Part shown: in pieces, positions 26,684-34,791 of the stretch
How positions within the stretch are numbered: the first letter of the stretch is position 1
How the letters are laid out: each line of letters begins with the position of its first letter
Source of the DNA: Psychrobacter piscatorii
GTDB taxonomy: Bacteria; Pseudomonadota; Gammaproteobacteria; Pseudomonadales; Moraxellaceae
Assembly: GCF_904846415.1 (NCBI RefSeq)
Contig: NZ_CAJHAR010000007.1
Span: 1 to 64,000, forward strand
DNA length: 64,000 nucleotides
Reading direction: 5' to 3'
Program-made: the position numbers and the translations under genes
Notes under the pieces: model-generated
The model's input: the letters and a program-made list of their open reading frames with translations, nothing else
What the model was told of the DNA's origin: nothing
Databases searched by the model: none

Positions 26684-28135
26684 TTATTTACCAATACAAA
26701 AACTACCAAATATCTTGCCGAGCAAATCATCAGCACTAAACTCGCCCGTGATTTCACCCAAGCTCTGCTGCGCTTGACGCAAGCTTTCAGCGACTAATTC
26801 ACCTGCTTGAAACACCGTTAACTGCTCATGCGCCTCTGTTAAATAGTTGGCAGTCCGTCTGAGGGCATCTATATGACGCGTACGAGCGATGAGGCTATTT
26901 TCTGGCGGATGAAAACCTACCTTTGCACATAACGCTTCGACTAAATTATCGATACCAGCACCTGTTTCACATGAAACATTGACTTGTTCGTAGCCTCTAT
27001 CTTTGATTTCAGCTTGTGTCATAAAGGCCGATTTTTCACTACTATCATCGCTTAATAGATCACTTTTATTGGCAATTATTAGTAATCGTTTGGCATCTGG
27101 CAGCTCGCCAAATAACTGCTCAGCCAATTGCAACGGTGTGCTTTCTTCTTCAACATCGCGAGTCACATCGTAAACCATCAGCAGCATATCAGCTTGGGTA
27201 ATGGCGGTGCGAGCACGTTCAATGCCGATACGCTCTACCGTGTCTTCTGTATCACGCAGGCCTGCCGTATCGGTAAGATGTAGCGTCAAACCATTGAGCA
27301 CGACCGTCTCTTGCAGCGTATCACGCGTGGTGCCTGCTACATCAGTCACGATAGCACGTTCTTGCCCCGCTAGACGATTTAGCAGGCTTGATTTACCGGC
27401 ATTTGGCCTACCTGCTAGCACAACATGGATACCATCTCGTAAGAGCTGACCTTGTTTTGCAGTGGCTAATACTTGCTGTATTTTATCTTGCGTTTGCTCA
27501 AGTTTGCTCTGTATCACGCCGTCAGATAAAAAATCGACATCTTCTTCATCAGGGAAATCAATGGCAGCTTCAACATGCAAGCGCAAATGAATCAACTGTT
27601 CTAATAGCTGATTAATCTTTTGGGAAAACTCACCACTTAGAGAGCGGATGGCACTACTCGCCGCCGCCGCACTGGTCGCATCAATCGCATCAGCGATTGC
27701 CTCTGCCTGCACCAAATCCAATTTATCGTTATCAAAAGCACGATAAGAAAACTCTCCGGCACTCGCTTGTTTGGCGCCTAACTCAAACACGCGCGCGAGC
27801 AACTGGTTCTGTAGAATAACGCCGCCGTGCCCTTGCAGCTCAATCACATCTTCACCCGTGAATGAATGCGGGCCTTTAAAGAACAATACTAGCCCTTCGT
27901 CGATAACAGTACCATCCGCCTGATAAAAACGGCAAAAACTGGCCATACGTGGCGTAAAAGCTGATTTGCCCGTGATCGCGCAAGCCATGGCATAAGCACG
28001 GCTACCTGATAGACGTATAACGCCCACACCGCCGCGTCCAAGTGGTGTTGCAATCGCAGCAATAGTGGCGAGTCCAGAGGTATTAGATTTTTCAGAATGA
28101 TTAGGTGTGGCCAAGGCCATCTCTAAGGAATCCAC
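26684..28135 (-). CDS. mnmE: tRNA modification GTPase MnmE (TrmE)
   Basis: With MnmG, MnmE installs 5-carboxymethylaminomethyl groups on U34 of tRNAs. The 483-residue protein has an N-terminal formyl-THF-binding domain (TIAAIATPLGRGGVGVIRLSG). The helical domain contains an inserted G domain: P-loop GRPNAGKSSLLNRLAG, switch/G3 DTAGLRDTED, and G4 NKSD. The C-terminal CIGK carries the invariant cysteine. The start is either GTG 28135, with TGAGAG upstream, or ATG 28120. A parS-like site lies inside the gene and encodes VSCET of the G-domain end. Confidence 0.97.
   Translation of the reverse strand: MDSLEMALATPNHSEKSNTSGLATIAAIATPLGRGGVGVIRLSGSRAYAMACAITGKSAFTPRMASFCRFYQADGTVIDEGLVLFFKGPHSFTGEDVIELQGHGGVILQNQLLARVFELGAKQASAGEFSYRAFDNDKLDLVQAEAIADAIDATSAAAASSAIRSLSGEFSQKINQLLEQLIHLRLHVEAAIDFPDEEDVDFLSDGVIQSKLEQTQDKIQQVLATAKQGQLLRDGIHVVLAGRPNAGKSSLLNRLAGQERAIVTDVAGTTRDTLQETVVLNGLTLHLTDTAGLRDTEDTVERIGIERARTAITQADMLLMVYDVTRDVEEESTPLQLAEQLFGELPDAKRLLIIANKSDLLSDDSSEKSAFMTQAEIKDRGYEQVNVSCETGAGIDNLVEALCAKVGFHPPENSLIARTRHIDALRRTANYLTEAHEQLTVFQAGELVAESLRQAQQSLGEITGEFSADDLLGKIFGSFCIGK
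26963..26978. other. parS-like site F (inside mnmE)
   Basis: TGTTTCACATGAAACA has one central change from consensus. In frame it encodes NVSCET in the mnmE G domain. Confidence 0.75.
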
Positions 28136-28246
28136 AATGACTCTCAGTAGCTAAAAACCCCATTATAGACGTCTGCGCCCACACTGACAAAACAAACTTT
28201 GAAAGCTCCCTTAATCATTGATGTTTTATTTTTAATGTTGATAAGC

Positions 28247-28255
28247 TGTGGATAA
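28247..28255 (-). other. Perfect DnaA box upstream of mnmE
   Basis: TGTGGATAA, the reverse of TTATCCACA, stands alone in the yidC-mnmE gap, about 110 bp before mnmE. Single boxes can be regulatory or part of the DnaA-titrating region. Confidence 0.6.
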
Positions 28256-28273
28256 CAAAAGCCATTGTCCATA

Positions 28274-28302
28274 AAAAAACCACCGCTTGCGCGATGGTTT
28301 TT
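28274..28302 (-). terminator. Terminator after yidC
   Basis: A hairpin AAACCACCGC / GCGATGGTTT (one G.U pair) with a TTGC loop is followed on the minus strand by a U-rich run. It lies 28 bp past the yidC stop. Confidence 0.85.
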
Positions 28303-28329
28303 ATTATTGTCCTGCTGATAGAGCGTCAG

Positions 28330-30012
28330 TTAGTCAACTATTTTTACCGTGCGGCGCTTCTGCTCTTCTTCGACTTTCTTATTCACAATATATTGCTGAG
28401 TCATACTGAACAAGTTGTTTACTGTCCAATACAATACCAAACCTGCTGGGAAGAATAGCATGAATGCGGTAAAGATAATCGGCAAGAACTTCATCACTTT
28501 TGCTTGCATTGGATCTGCTGGCTGCGGATTCAACTGCTGCTGTATGAACATTGACGCACCCATTAGCAACGGCAAGATAAACCATGGGTCCATGGCTGAA
28601 AGATCGCGAATCCACAGAATCCATGGCGCATGACGCAGCTCGACACTCTCTACGAGCACCCAATATAAGGCTAAGAAAATTGGCATCTGCATCAAGATTG
28701 GCAAACAACCCGCCATCGGATTGACTTTCTCTTCTTTGTAGATGGCCATCATTTCTTGCGACATTTTCATACGGTCGTCGCCATGCTCTTCTTTTAGCGT
28801 TTTTAGTCTCGGTGCAATAGCGCGCATCTTAGCCATTGAGTAGTAGCTCTTATTAGAGAACCACATCAAAGCAATTTTGACTAAAATCGTTAGTAGGATG
28901 ATTGACCAACCCCAGTTACCCACAACTTTATGCACACCTTCCAAGATAGCAAATAAGACCTTCGATATTGGCCACAGTAAACCGTAATCAACCGTCTTAT
29001 TCAGACCAACTGCCACATCTTTTAGCTCAGACTGTACTTTTGGACCTGCATACAGTGTGGCATCCAATGTGACTTGCTTGTTTGGTGCGACATTGACTGG
29101 CTGACTGTTAAAGCCAATAAAGTAGTCGTTGCCAGTCTCGCGGGTGAAGAACTTACCTGTAAAGTTTTCAGGCGTCCATGCAGAGACAAAATAATGCTGC
29201 ACAATGCCAACCCAGCCTTTATCACTGGTCGTCGTCAGCTCGCCATCGCTGAAGTCTTTAAATTTTAGTTTATTGTAAGGATCATCTGGCGTACCCCAGG
29301 CACCACCAAGATAAGTCGCCATGCTCAGCGCGCCTTTATCAGACATACCAGGATCTTTACTATCGTCACGTTTTAGCTGCGCAAACATCTGGCCTTGCCA
29401 CGCGTTGGTAGAGGCATTTTGAATTTTGTAACTAATATCGATCGGATATTTGTTTTCAGTAAAGGTAAATGTCTTGGTAATTGTCACGCCATCTTTTTTG
29501 TAAGTAAGCGGTACTGACAATGTTTGTTGCCCTGCTTCCATCACATAATTGTTGGCGGTGTGACTGTAAGTCGCTCGACCTTCTGCCGTATCAATACCAT
29601 TTTGGCCGATAAGTCCAGACTGAGCCACGTATACACGATTGCTATTATTTTCTAGCAATACGAAAGGCTTATCGCTATCGAGCGTCGCGTCATACTGCTT
29701 GAGCGCAGCATAGACAATATCACCGCCTTCTGGATTGATTTTGATGTCATAGCGATCGGTTGTTACCGTGATTAATCCTGTGTCCTTTGCAGGCGTAGCT
29801 GTCACAGCTGTGTTATCCACAGGTAGTGTCTGAACCGGAATATCACCTGCGGCACCAGTGGTAGAAGGAATGTCAGCACCTACTGAACTTGTAGTTTCTG
29901 GCACCGCTTCTACAGCTGGTGCATCGGCATAATCATCTCGCCATGCCAAAATCAGCAGATAAGCGGTAATTAGCATCGCAATGATGATCATCACCCGAAA
30001 TATCTTTTGCAT
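28330..30012 (-). CDS. yidC: Membrane protein insertase YidC
   Basis: YidC inserts and folds inner-membrane proteins, alone or with SecYEG. The 560-residue length is normal for gram-negative YidC. An N-terminal membrane helix (about 5-24) is followed by the large periplasmic P1 domain (about 60-345). The conserved membrane core follows: GWSIILLTILVKIALMWF, YKEEKVNPMAGCLPILMQMPIF, and a last block containing VLYWTVNNLFSMTQQYIVNKKV. It sits in the conserved rpmH-rnpA-yidD-yidC-mnmE line. A terminator follows. Confidence 0.98.
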   Translation of the reverse strand: MQKIFRVMIIIAMLITAYLLILAWRDDYADAPAVEAVPETTSSVGADIPSTTGAAGDIPVQTLPVDNTAVTATPAKDTGLITVTTDRYDIKINPEGGDIVYAALKQYDATLDSDKPFVLLENNSNRVYVAQSGLIGQNGIDTAEGRATYSHTANNYVMEAGQQTLSVPLTYKKDGVTITKTFTFTENKYPIDISYKIQNASTNAWQGQMFAQLKRDDSKDPGMSDKGALSMATYLGGAWGTPDDPYNKLKFKDFSDGELTTTSDKGWVGIVQHYFVSAWTPENFTGKFFTRETGNDYFIGFNSQPVNVAPNKQVTLDATLYAGPKVQSELKDVAVGLNKTVDYGLLWPISKVLFAILEGVHKVVGNWGWSIILLTILVKIALMWFSNKSYYSMAKMRAIAPRLKTLKEEHGDDRMKMSQEMMAIYKEEKVNPMAGCLPILMQMPIFLALYWVLVESVELRHAPWILWIRDLSAMDPWFILPLLMGASMFIQQQLNPQPADPMQAKVMKFLPIIFTAFMLFFPAGLVLYWTVNNLFSMTQQYIVNKKVEEEQKRRTVKIVD

Positions 30013-30168
30013 AAACCTTTCCTAGATTAAAAATTAGGGAATGAAAAATTAGGGCATGTGTCATGACTGTACTGCATAGTTATCATCATGATCGATAACC
30101 GCGTTGAGAGTCATTTACATAAAATGTGCATCATTTTACTAAAAATCTGCTTCAAATGATACCAAGAG

Positions 30169-30188
30169 TGTGGATAACTTGTGGGTAA
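30169..30188 (-). other. DnaA boxes upstream of yidC
   Basis: TGTGGATAA (30169-30177, perfect reverse box) is followed two bases later by the one-mismatch TGTGGGTAA (30180-30188). They lie in the yidD-yidC gap, about 160 bp before yidC. Confidence 0.5.
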
Positions 30189-30227
30189 GTCATTGAAGAT
30201 GATGTCTAAAGCCCGAAGTTGTGATTT

Positions 30228-30596
30228 TCATGTTGTCTTCATTAAGTAGTTAAGACGTGGCACATACCCCTGACTATCTCGGTAAATGCCCCATCCTCCA
30301 CTATCGCTACTCGCTGTAGAAGGTAGATATTGATAATGATAAGAGGACAAAGGGAGCGGAACAAAGTCAATGCCGTGTCCACCAAGCGGATGACATCTAC
30401 TAAGACGTTTTAAAAGCAACCAACTACCTGCACGAGTACCATGCCACGCCAAAGCTTGTTTACCATAGTTTGAACAGGTGGGATAGTAACGGCAGCGAGC
30501 AGGTATTATAGGGCTAATTATTTTTTGATAAAACTTTATTACATTTAATAAAAATTCATAAATTATTTTATTTATTAATTTTAATAAATTTTTCAT
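30228..30596 (-). CDS. yidD: Membrane protein insertion efficiency factor YidD
   Basis: YidD is a small membrane-associated protein that aids YidC-dependent insertion. Family motifs are present: KFYQKIISPIIPARCRYYPTCSNYG, ALAWHGTRAGSWLLLKRLSRCHPLGGHGIDFVP. Cys residues in RCRYYPTC and CHP are the conserved ones. At 122 residues it is longer than most, with a C-terminal Ser/Tyr-rich tail. Its start lies 1 bp after the rnpA stop, so translation is probably coupled. The first 25 codons are extremely AT-rich. Confidence 0.93.
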   Translation of the reverse strand: MKNLLKLINKIIYEFLLNVIKFYQKIISPIIPARCRYYPTCSNYGKQALAWHGTRAGSWLLLKRLSRCHPLGGHGIDFVPLPLSSYHYQYLPSTASSDSGGWGIYRDSQGYVPRLNYLMKTT

Positions 30597-30597
30597 T

Positions 30598-30969
30598 TTA
30601 TTTTTTTTCTATTTTTTTAAATATATTATTTATTTCATTTTTTAATTCTTTATTATCGATACCCTTTATTGATTTTTTTACTATAAAAACAATATCTTTA
30701 TTTTCTAATTTAAAAGCTTTTGTACGGAACTGCTCACGGATATGTCGTTTAATCAAATTTCGAGCGACAGCAGTAGGTACTTTACGCTTAGTAATTGCCA
30801 TACCGATACGTGGCTTGTCATAGGCACTGGCTCTCACAAACGCCATCAAGTGACCCTGATGTATCTTACGCTCGGGTGCGTCAAACACTTCACGGAAAGC
30901 TGCTGGTGTCAGTAGGCGCTGCTCTTTAGTAAAATTGGCTGTAGGTGTAGCTGAAAGAGATTTGGGCAT
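30598..30969 (-). CDS. rnpA: Ribonuclease P protein component
   Basis: RnpA is the protein subunit of RNase P, which trims tRNA 5' leaders. The 123-residue protein has RLLTPAAFREVFDAP near the start and the RNR-type motif in VARNLIKRHIREQFR. The C-terminal end is Lys/Asn-rich (KKSIKGIDNKELKNEINNI) and encoded by very AT-rich DNA (5 G/C in the 60 bases 30601-30660). I preferred ATG 30969 to an upstream extension because the RnpA-like basic start (MPKSLSAT) begins there. A terminator/attenuator separates it from rpmH. Confidence 0.95.
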   Translation of the reverse strand: MPKSLSATPTANFTKEQRLLTPAAFREVFDAPERKIHQGHLMAFVRASAYDKPRIGMAITKRKVPTAVARNLIKRHIREQFRTKAFKLENKDIVFIVKKSIKGIDNKELKNEINNIFKKIEKK

Positions 30970-31027
30970 GGTATGACCTAATATGATAGGGAATGGCGAT
31001 ATTAGAGATAATAGCAAAATATAGAAA

Positions 31028-31056
31028 CAAAAAAAGCGCCTATGCGGGCGCTTTTG
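31028..31056 (-). terminator. Terminator/attenuator between rpmH and rnpA
   Basis: Arms AAGCGCC / GGGCGCTT around TATGC are followed on the minus strand by TTTTTTT. It should let only part of rpmH transcription pass into rnpA, as the abundance difference between L34 and RnpA would require. Confidence 0.85.
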
Positions 31057-31155
31057 ATATATGGCTAAGTGTCAGTTGTGATGATTGACTATTGCAATCT
31101 ATAAACAATAAGAGCACAACAAGCACTATTAGCCATGCTTATCGCTATCTACTGA

Positions 31156-31290
31156 TTATACAGTTAGACGATGACGTCCTTTAGCGCGGCGACGAGCTAA
31201 GACCTGACGGCCTTTTTTAGTTGCCATACGAGCACGGAAACCGTGAGTACGTTTACGCTTGATCACGCTTGGTTGGAATGTACGTTTCAT
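31156..31290 (-). CDS. rpmH: 50S ribosomal protein L34
   Basis: This 44-residue protein starts [20 protein letters not shown] and ends with a typical [11 protein letters not shown], an almost invariant L34 sequence. It is too short for most frame lists. It lies at the start of the minus-strand rpmH-rnpA-yidD-yidC line, next to the origin. Its promoter should be in the 31291-31400 region. Confidence 0.98.
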   Translation of the reverse strand: MKRTFQPSVIKRKRTHGFRARMATKKGRQVLARRRAKGRHRLTV

Positions 31291-31379
31291 AACTCACCTA
31301 TCAAAATAATGGACTAAATTCGTAATAACGGAGGATTATACCATCCAGTATAGATTCGGTCAATAAACTAATTTAGCCT

Positions 31380-31880
31380 ATCTTTGAAGATTTAGTTTCT
31401 ACTATCAGATTACTAGATATTATTTGTTCAAGACTCCAGTTTTGTTTAACCAGTTCTTTTAGTTGACAGTGAATAATTTTTGAAGTTATCCACAGTTTTG
31501 TGTGACGTCTATAATAATAATTAATTAATATATATAAGTATTGTTGTTATTGGGACCTTGTTTATCTGTGGTTAACTCCTTTTTCTCCTTATTTATCAAA
31601 ATACTAGACTATGGGTAAGGCTGTGGATAACCTGTGGGTTAAATATGGATAACTCATCTTATCGAGTTATCCACAAAACTATCCACAGTCTTATCCCCAA
31701 AAAACAAGGTTTTATCCACAGGGTATCTATGTTAGATTAGCCCCTACTTCGTGTGTGGCTTCTCATAGCTTTTCAGTGTGACTTTTAAGACAGTTAATTG
31801 CGGTTGATACTAAGCATTTATGTAGAAGGTCAGGCTATTAAAATTAACTATTATTTCAAATTATAGGGTTAGTATTTTTC
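31380..31880. other. Chromosomal replication origin oriC
   Basis: This is the non-coding region between divergent rpmH and dnaA. It holds an AT-rich unwinding-type tract at 31510-31548. It also holds DnaA boxes: perfect TTATCCACA at 31486, 31667 and 31712 (plus strand) and at 31622 (minus). One-mismatch boxes lie at 31567, 31644, 31679 and 31691. Its gene neighbourhood is the standard gammaproteobacterial origin. Confidence 0.9.
31486..31720. other. DnaA-box cluster of oriC
   Basis: Four perfect nine-base DnaA boxes and at least four boxes with one mismatch lie within 235 bp, on both strands. The densest part is 31622-31720, close to dnaA. Confidence 0.85.
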
Positions 31881-33326
31881 ATGATAGACACAGCAAATAT
31901 TTGGGATAAATGTCTGAACGATTTGCGCTATAACGTTAAAGACAACGTTTTCACCATGTGGCTGCGACCTTTGTCAGCTCACCAAGAAGCACAAACTCTA
32001 ATTATTCTTGCGCCTAATGATTATTTTGTCACGTATATCAAAAAGAACCATCTTCAAGATATTCAGCAATTGGTTGCTAAGCACAGTCAAGGTAGCATTG
32101 AGGAGGTTGTTGTCCGTGTTGATAATGCTGGACGTGAGGTAGACGATAGTCAGCAGTCACAATCAGGCTCATTATTTTTGGAGGATAAGCCCTCCCCTAC
32201 CCCATCTGAGCATAAATTTGAATCTATCCATCATAATAATTCGAAAGCAGATATCGACGCTAATATGCGTCAGGAAGAACTAAACGATTCAGCTGATGCT
32301 AAATCACTAAGCTATCTCAATCCTGACTTTACTTTCGAGACATTTGTCACCGGTAAGTCGAACAATCTGGCCTACAAAGCTTGTTACGAGCTTGGTAAAA
32401 AACAATCAAAAAATCGGCACAATCCTTTATTTATATACGGACCTTCTGGATTGGGAAAAACACATTTAATGCATTCTGTAGCACATCGCTATTTAAAAAA
32501 TAATCAAAGTTTTTATTATTTCACTTCTGAAAAATTTATAAATCAATTAGTTTATTCATTAAGAAATAATAAAATAGAAGATTTTAAAAAGAAAATAAAA
32601 AAAGTAGATTTGTTAATTGTAGATGATATTCATGTCTTAGCAGGAAAGACCAAAAGTAGTAATGAGTTTTTAACGTTGTTTGCAGATTTTACCAGTGGTG
32701 ACAAACAGCTGATTTTGGCTTCTGATCGTCATCCATCGCAAATGACGGAATTTGATGAGCGCTTTAGGTCGCGATTTTCTTGGGGATTGACGGTCGCAGT
32801 TGATCCTCCTGAGATTGATACCCGTGTGCAAATTTTGCAGAAAAAAGCCGCCTCTTATGGCATGGTGCTGCCTAAAGAGTGTGCATTGTTTATCGCTCAA
32901 AACGTGGTATCCAATGTCAGACGCTTAGAAGGTGCTCTCAATCAAGTTTTTGCAAATGCTAATCTGACAGGCGCACAGATTACTCTTGAGATGGTGCAAT
33001 ACGCGCTAAAAGACATCGTCGCCATGCGTGTACAAGCCGTAAATATGGATAATATCCGCAAAATAGTCGCCGAATACTATGATGTAACGGTCAAGGATAT
33101 TATGGGACGTAAACGTACGCGAAGCATCGCCAGACCTCGCCAAATAGCGATGGCTCTATCGCGCGAGTTAACAGGTGACAGTTTCCCTGAGATTGGTCAA
33201 TCATTCGGCGGACGAGACCACACTACAGTGATGCACGCTTGCGATAAAGTAAATGAATTACGAGCAGCAGATCCAGCGTTTGACAAGGATTATAAGACGC
33301 TGGCGTTGATGTTACAGGCAGGTTAG
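31881..33326 (+). CDS. dnaA: Chromosomal replication initiator DnaA
   Basis: DnaA binds the boxes in oriC and melts the origin. The 481-residue protein has domain I (about 1-80), a low-complexity domain II linker (about 85-145) and the AAA+ domain with Walker A GPSGLGKT (187-194) and Walker B LLIVDDIHVL. Domain IV ends with the DNA-binding signature GRDHTTVMHACDKV. Codons from about residue 190 to 255 are unusually AT-rich (10 and 11 G/C in successive 60-base blocks at 32521 and 32581, against 26 at 32701). Transcription runs into dnaN, recF and gyrB. Confidence 0.99.
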   Translation: MIDTANIWDKCLNDLRYNVKDNVFTMWLRPLSAHQEAQTLIILAPNDYFVTYIKKNHLQDIQQLVAKHSQGSIEEVVVRVDNAGREVDDSQQSQSGSLFLEDKPSPTPSEHKFESIHHNNSKADIDANMRQEELNDSADAKSLSYLNPDFTFETFVTGKSNNLAYKACYELGKKQSKNRHNPLFIYGPSGLGKTHLMHSVAHRYLKNNQSFYYFTSEKFINQLVYSLRNNKIEDFKKKIKKVDLLIVDDIHVLAGKTKSSNEFLTLFADFTSGDKQLILASDRHPSQMTEFDERFRSRFSWGLTVAVDPPEIDTRVQILQKKAASYGMVLPKECALFIAQNVVSNVRRLEGALNQVFANANLTGAQITLEMVQYALKDIVAMRVQAVNMDNIRKIVAEYYDVTVKDIMGRKRTRSIARPRQIAMALSRELTGDSFPEIGQSFGGRDHTTVMHACDKVNELRAADPAFDKDYKTLALMLQAG

Positions 33327-33486
33327 TAGAGTAAGTCTTCACTGTATTTTAGCGAGAAAATATCGTTTATAATATTGAAAATATAAGCAGATAGATGCTC
33401 TGTAGATTATAGTCAGTAGACAGGGTATTATTAGACGATTACGTCAAGTTTTTATAAAAAAATCATTCAAATAAGAGTAACTAAGC

Positions 33487-34662
33487 ATGCAATTATCGAT
33501 CAATCGAGAATCGTTACTAAAAGCTATCAACTTGATCGCCAAAGCCGCTGATAAACGCCATAATATGGTGATATTGGGCAATATTAAGCTGCAGTTATCA
33601 GAGTCCGAGCTTATCTTGACAGCCTCAGATTTAGAAGTGGAGCTGACATCGACCTTGAAATTGCCTGCTGGTGCTTGTGTTGAAGCAGGAACAACGACGC
33701 TACCTGCAACAAAACTAAAAGATATTTGTAAGTCTTTACCTGCACAAGCTCAAGTCAATCTGGCGACTCAAGCGAATGAGCGTTGTCTGCTTACCAGTGG
33801 CAAGAGCCGTTTCACGCTAGGTACCTTACCAAGTGAAGATTATCCGAGCTTGGGCAATCCTGAAAATATTACGCCGTTGAACATCAGCCGTAGTCGCTTG
33901 ACAGATTTGATTCACAAGACTCAGTTTGCGATGGCGATTCAGGATGTACGTTATTATTTGACGGGTATGCTGTTTGATGTTTCACAGCAGCAGCTGACGA
34001 CCGTTGCGACTGACGGACATAGACTGGCCTTGGCACGTAGTGTTATAGATGTGAGTGCTGATCTGAGCATGCAGGCTATCTTGCCACGTAAGGCAGTAAT
34101 TGAGCTTGAACGTTTGGCGACTGAGCTTGGCAAGGTGCTAGGCGACCAAGACAATGCAGTTACTCTGAGCTTTGGTCGTGAGTTTTTGCAAGTGAGCTTA
34201 CCATTTGGCGATGTTGATAGTGCAGGGCAAGTCAGTCAAAACCTAATGGTAACGTTTACTGCCCGTTTGATTGATGGCAAATTCCCTGATTATCGCCGCG
34301 TCATGCCAAGCAATACAGATAAGCTTGCGTTATTTAGTCAAGAAAAAATGACTGACGTATTACGCCGGGTTGCGATTTTGAGTAATGAGAAGTCTCGCGG
34401 TGTGGTCTTTAATTTTGCCAGTGATGGTATGGTAGAGGTGCGTGCCAACAATGCTGAGCAAGATGAAGCCGTGGAGATGATACAAGCCAGATATCAGGGT
34501 GAGCCAATGGAGTTATCGTTCAATGCTGCGTATCTACAAGACGTGCTAGGGGTGATACAAGGTGATTTGCAGATGCATATGAGCCAATCGAATGCATCTG
34601 TACTTGTCAATCAACTCAATGATGAGTTTCATCAATATGTCATCATGCCGATGCGTATATAG
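33487..34662 (+). CDS. dnaN: DNA polymerase III sliding clamp (beta subunit)
   Basis: The beta clamp holds DNA polymerase III on DNA and recruits repair and replication partners. The 391-residue protein has three clamp domains. Characteristic segments are LILTASDLEVELTSTL, RSRLTDLIHKTQFAMAIQDVRYYLTGML, FPDYRRVMP and the C-terminal YVIMPMRI. The length is slightly above the usual 366, mostly through short Gly/Asp loops. It lies 160 bp after dnaA and 129 bp before recF, so it is probably part of the dnaA-dnaN-recF operon. Confidence 0.99.
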   Translation: MQLSINRESLLKAINLIAKAADKRHNMVILGNIKLQLSESELILTASDLEVELTSTLKLPAGACVEAGTTTLPATKLKDICKSLPAQAQVNLATQANERCLLTSGKSRFTLGTLPSEDYPSLGNPENITPLNISRSRLTDLIHKTQFAMAIQDVRYYLTGMLFDVSQQQLTTVATDGHRLALARSVIDVSADLSMQAILPRKAVIELERLATELGKVLGDQDNAVTLSFGREFLQVSLPFGDVDSAGQVSQNLMVTFTARLIDGKFPDYRRVMPSNTDKLALFSQEKMTDVLRRVAILSNEKSRGVVFNFASDGMVEVRANNAEQDEAVEMIQARYQGEPMELSFNAAYLQDVLGVIQGDLQMHMSQSNASVLVNQLNDEFHQYVIMPMRI

Positions 34663-34791
34663 TCTGATTTTTTGCACATCATACAGCATTGAACCGCGCT
34701 AGCATCTTTTAAGGATATACTCGGACAGCTTGAATTTTAATAAACTTTTGCTTGCTTTGAAAGCTGAAAATAATGGGCGGCTATCGATATC

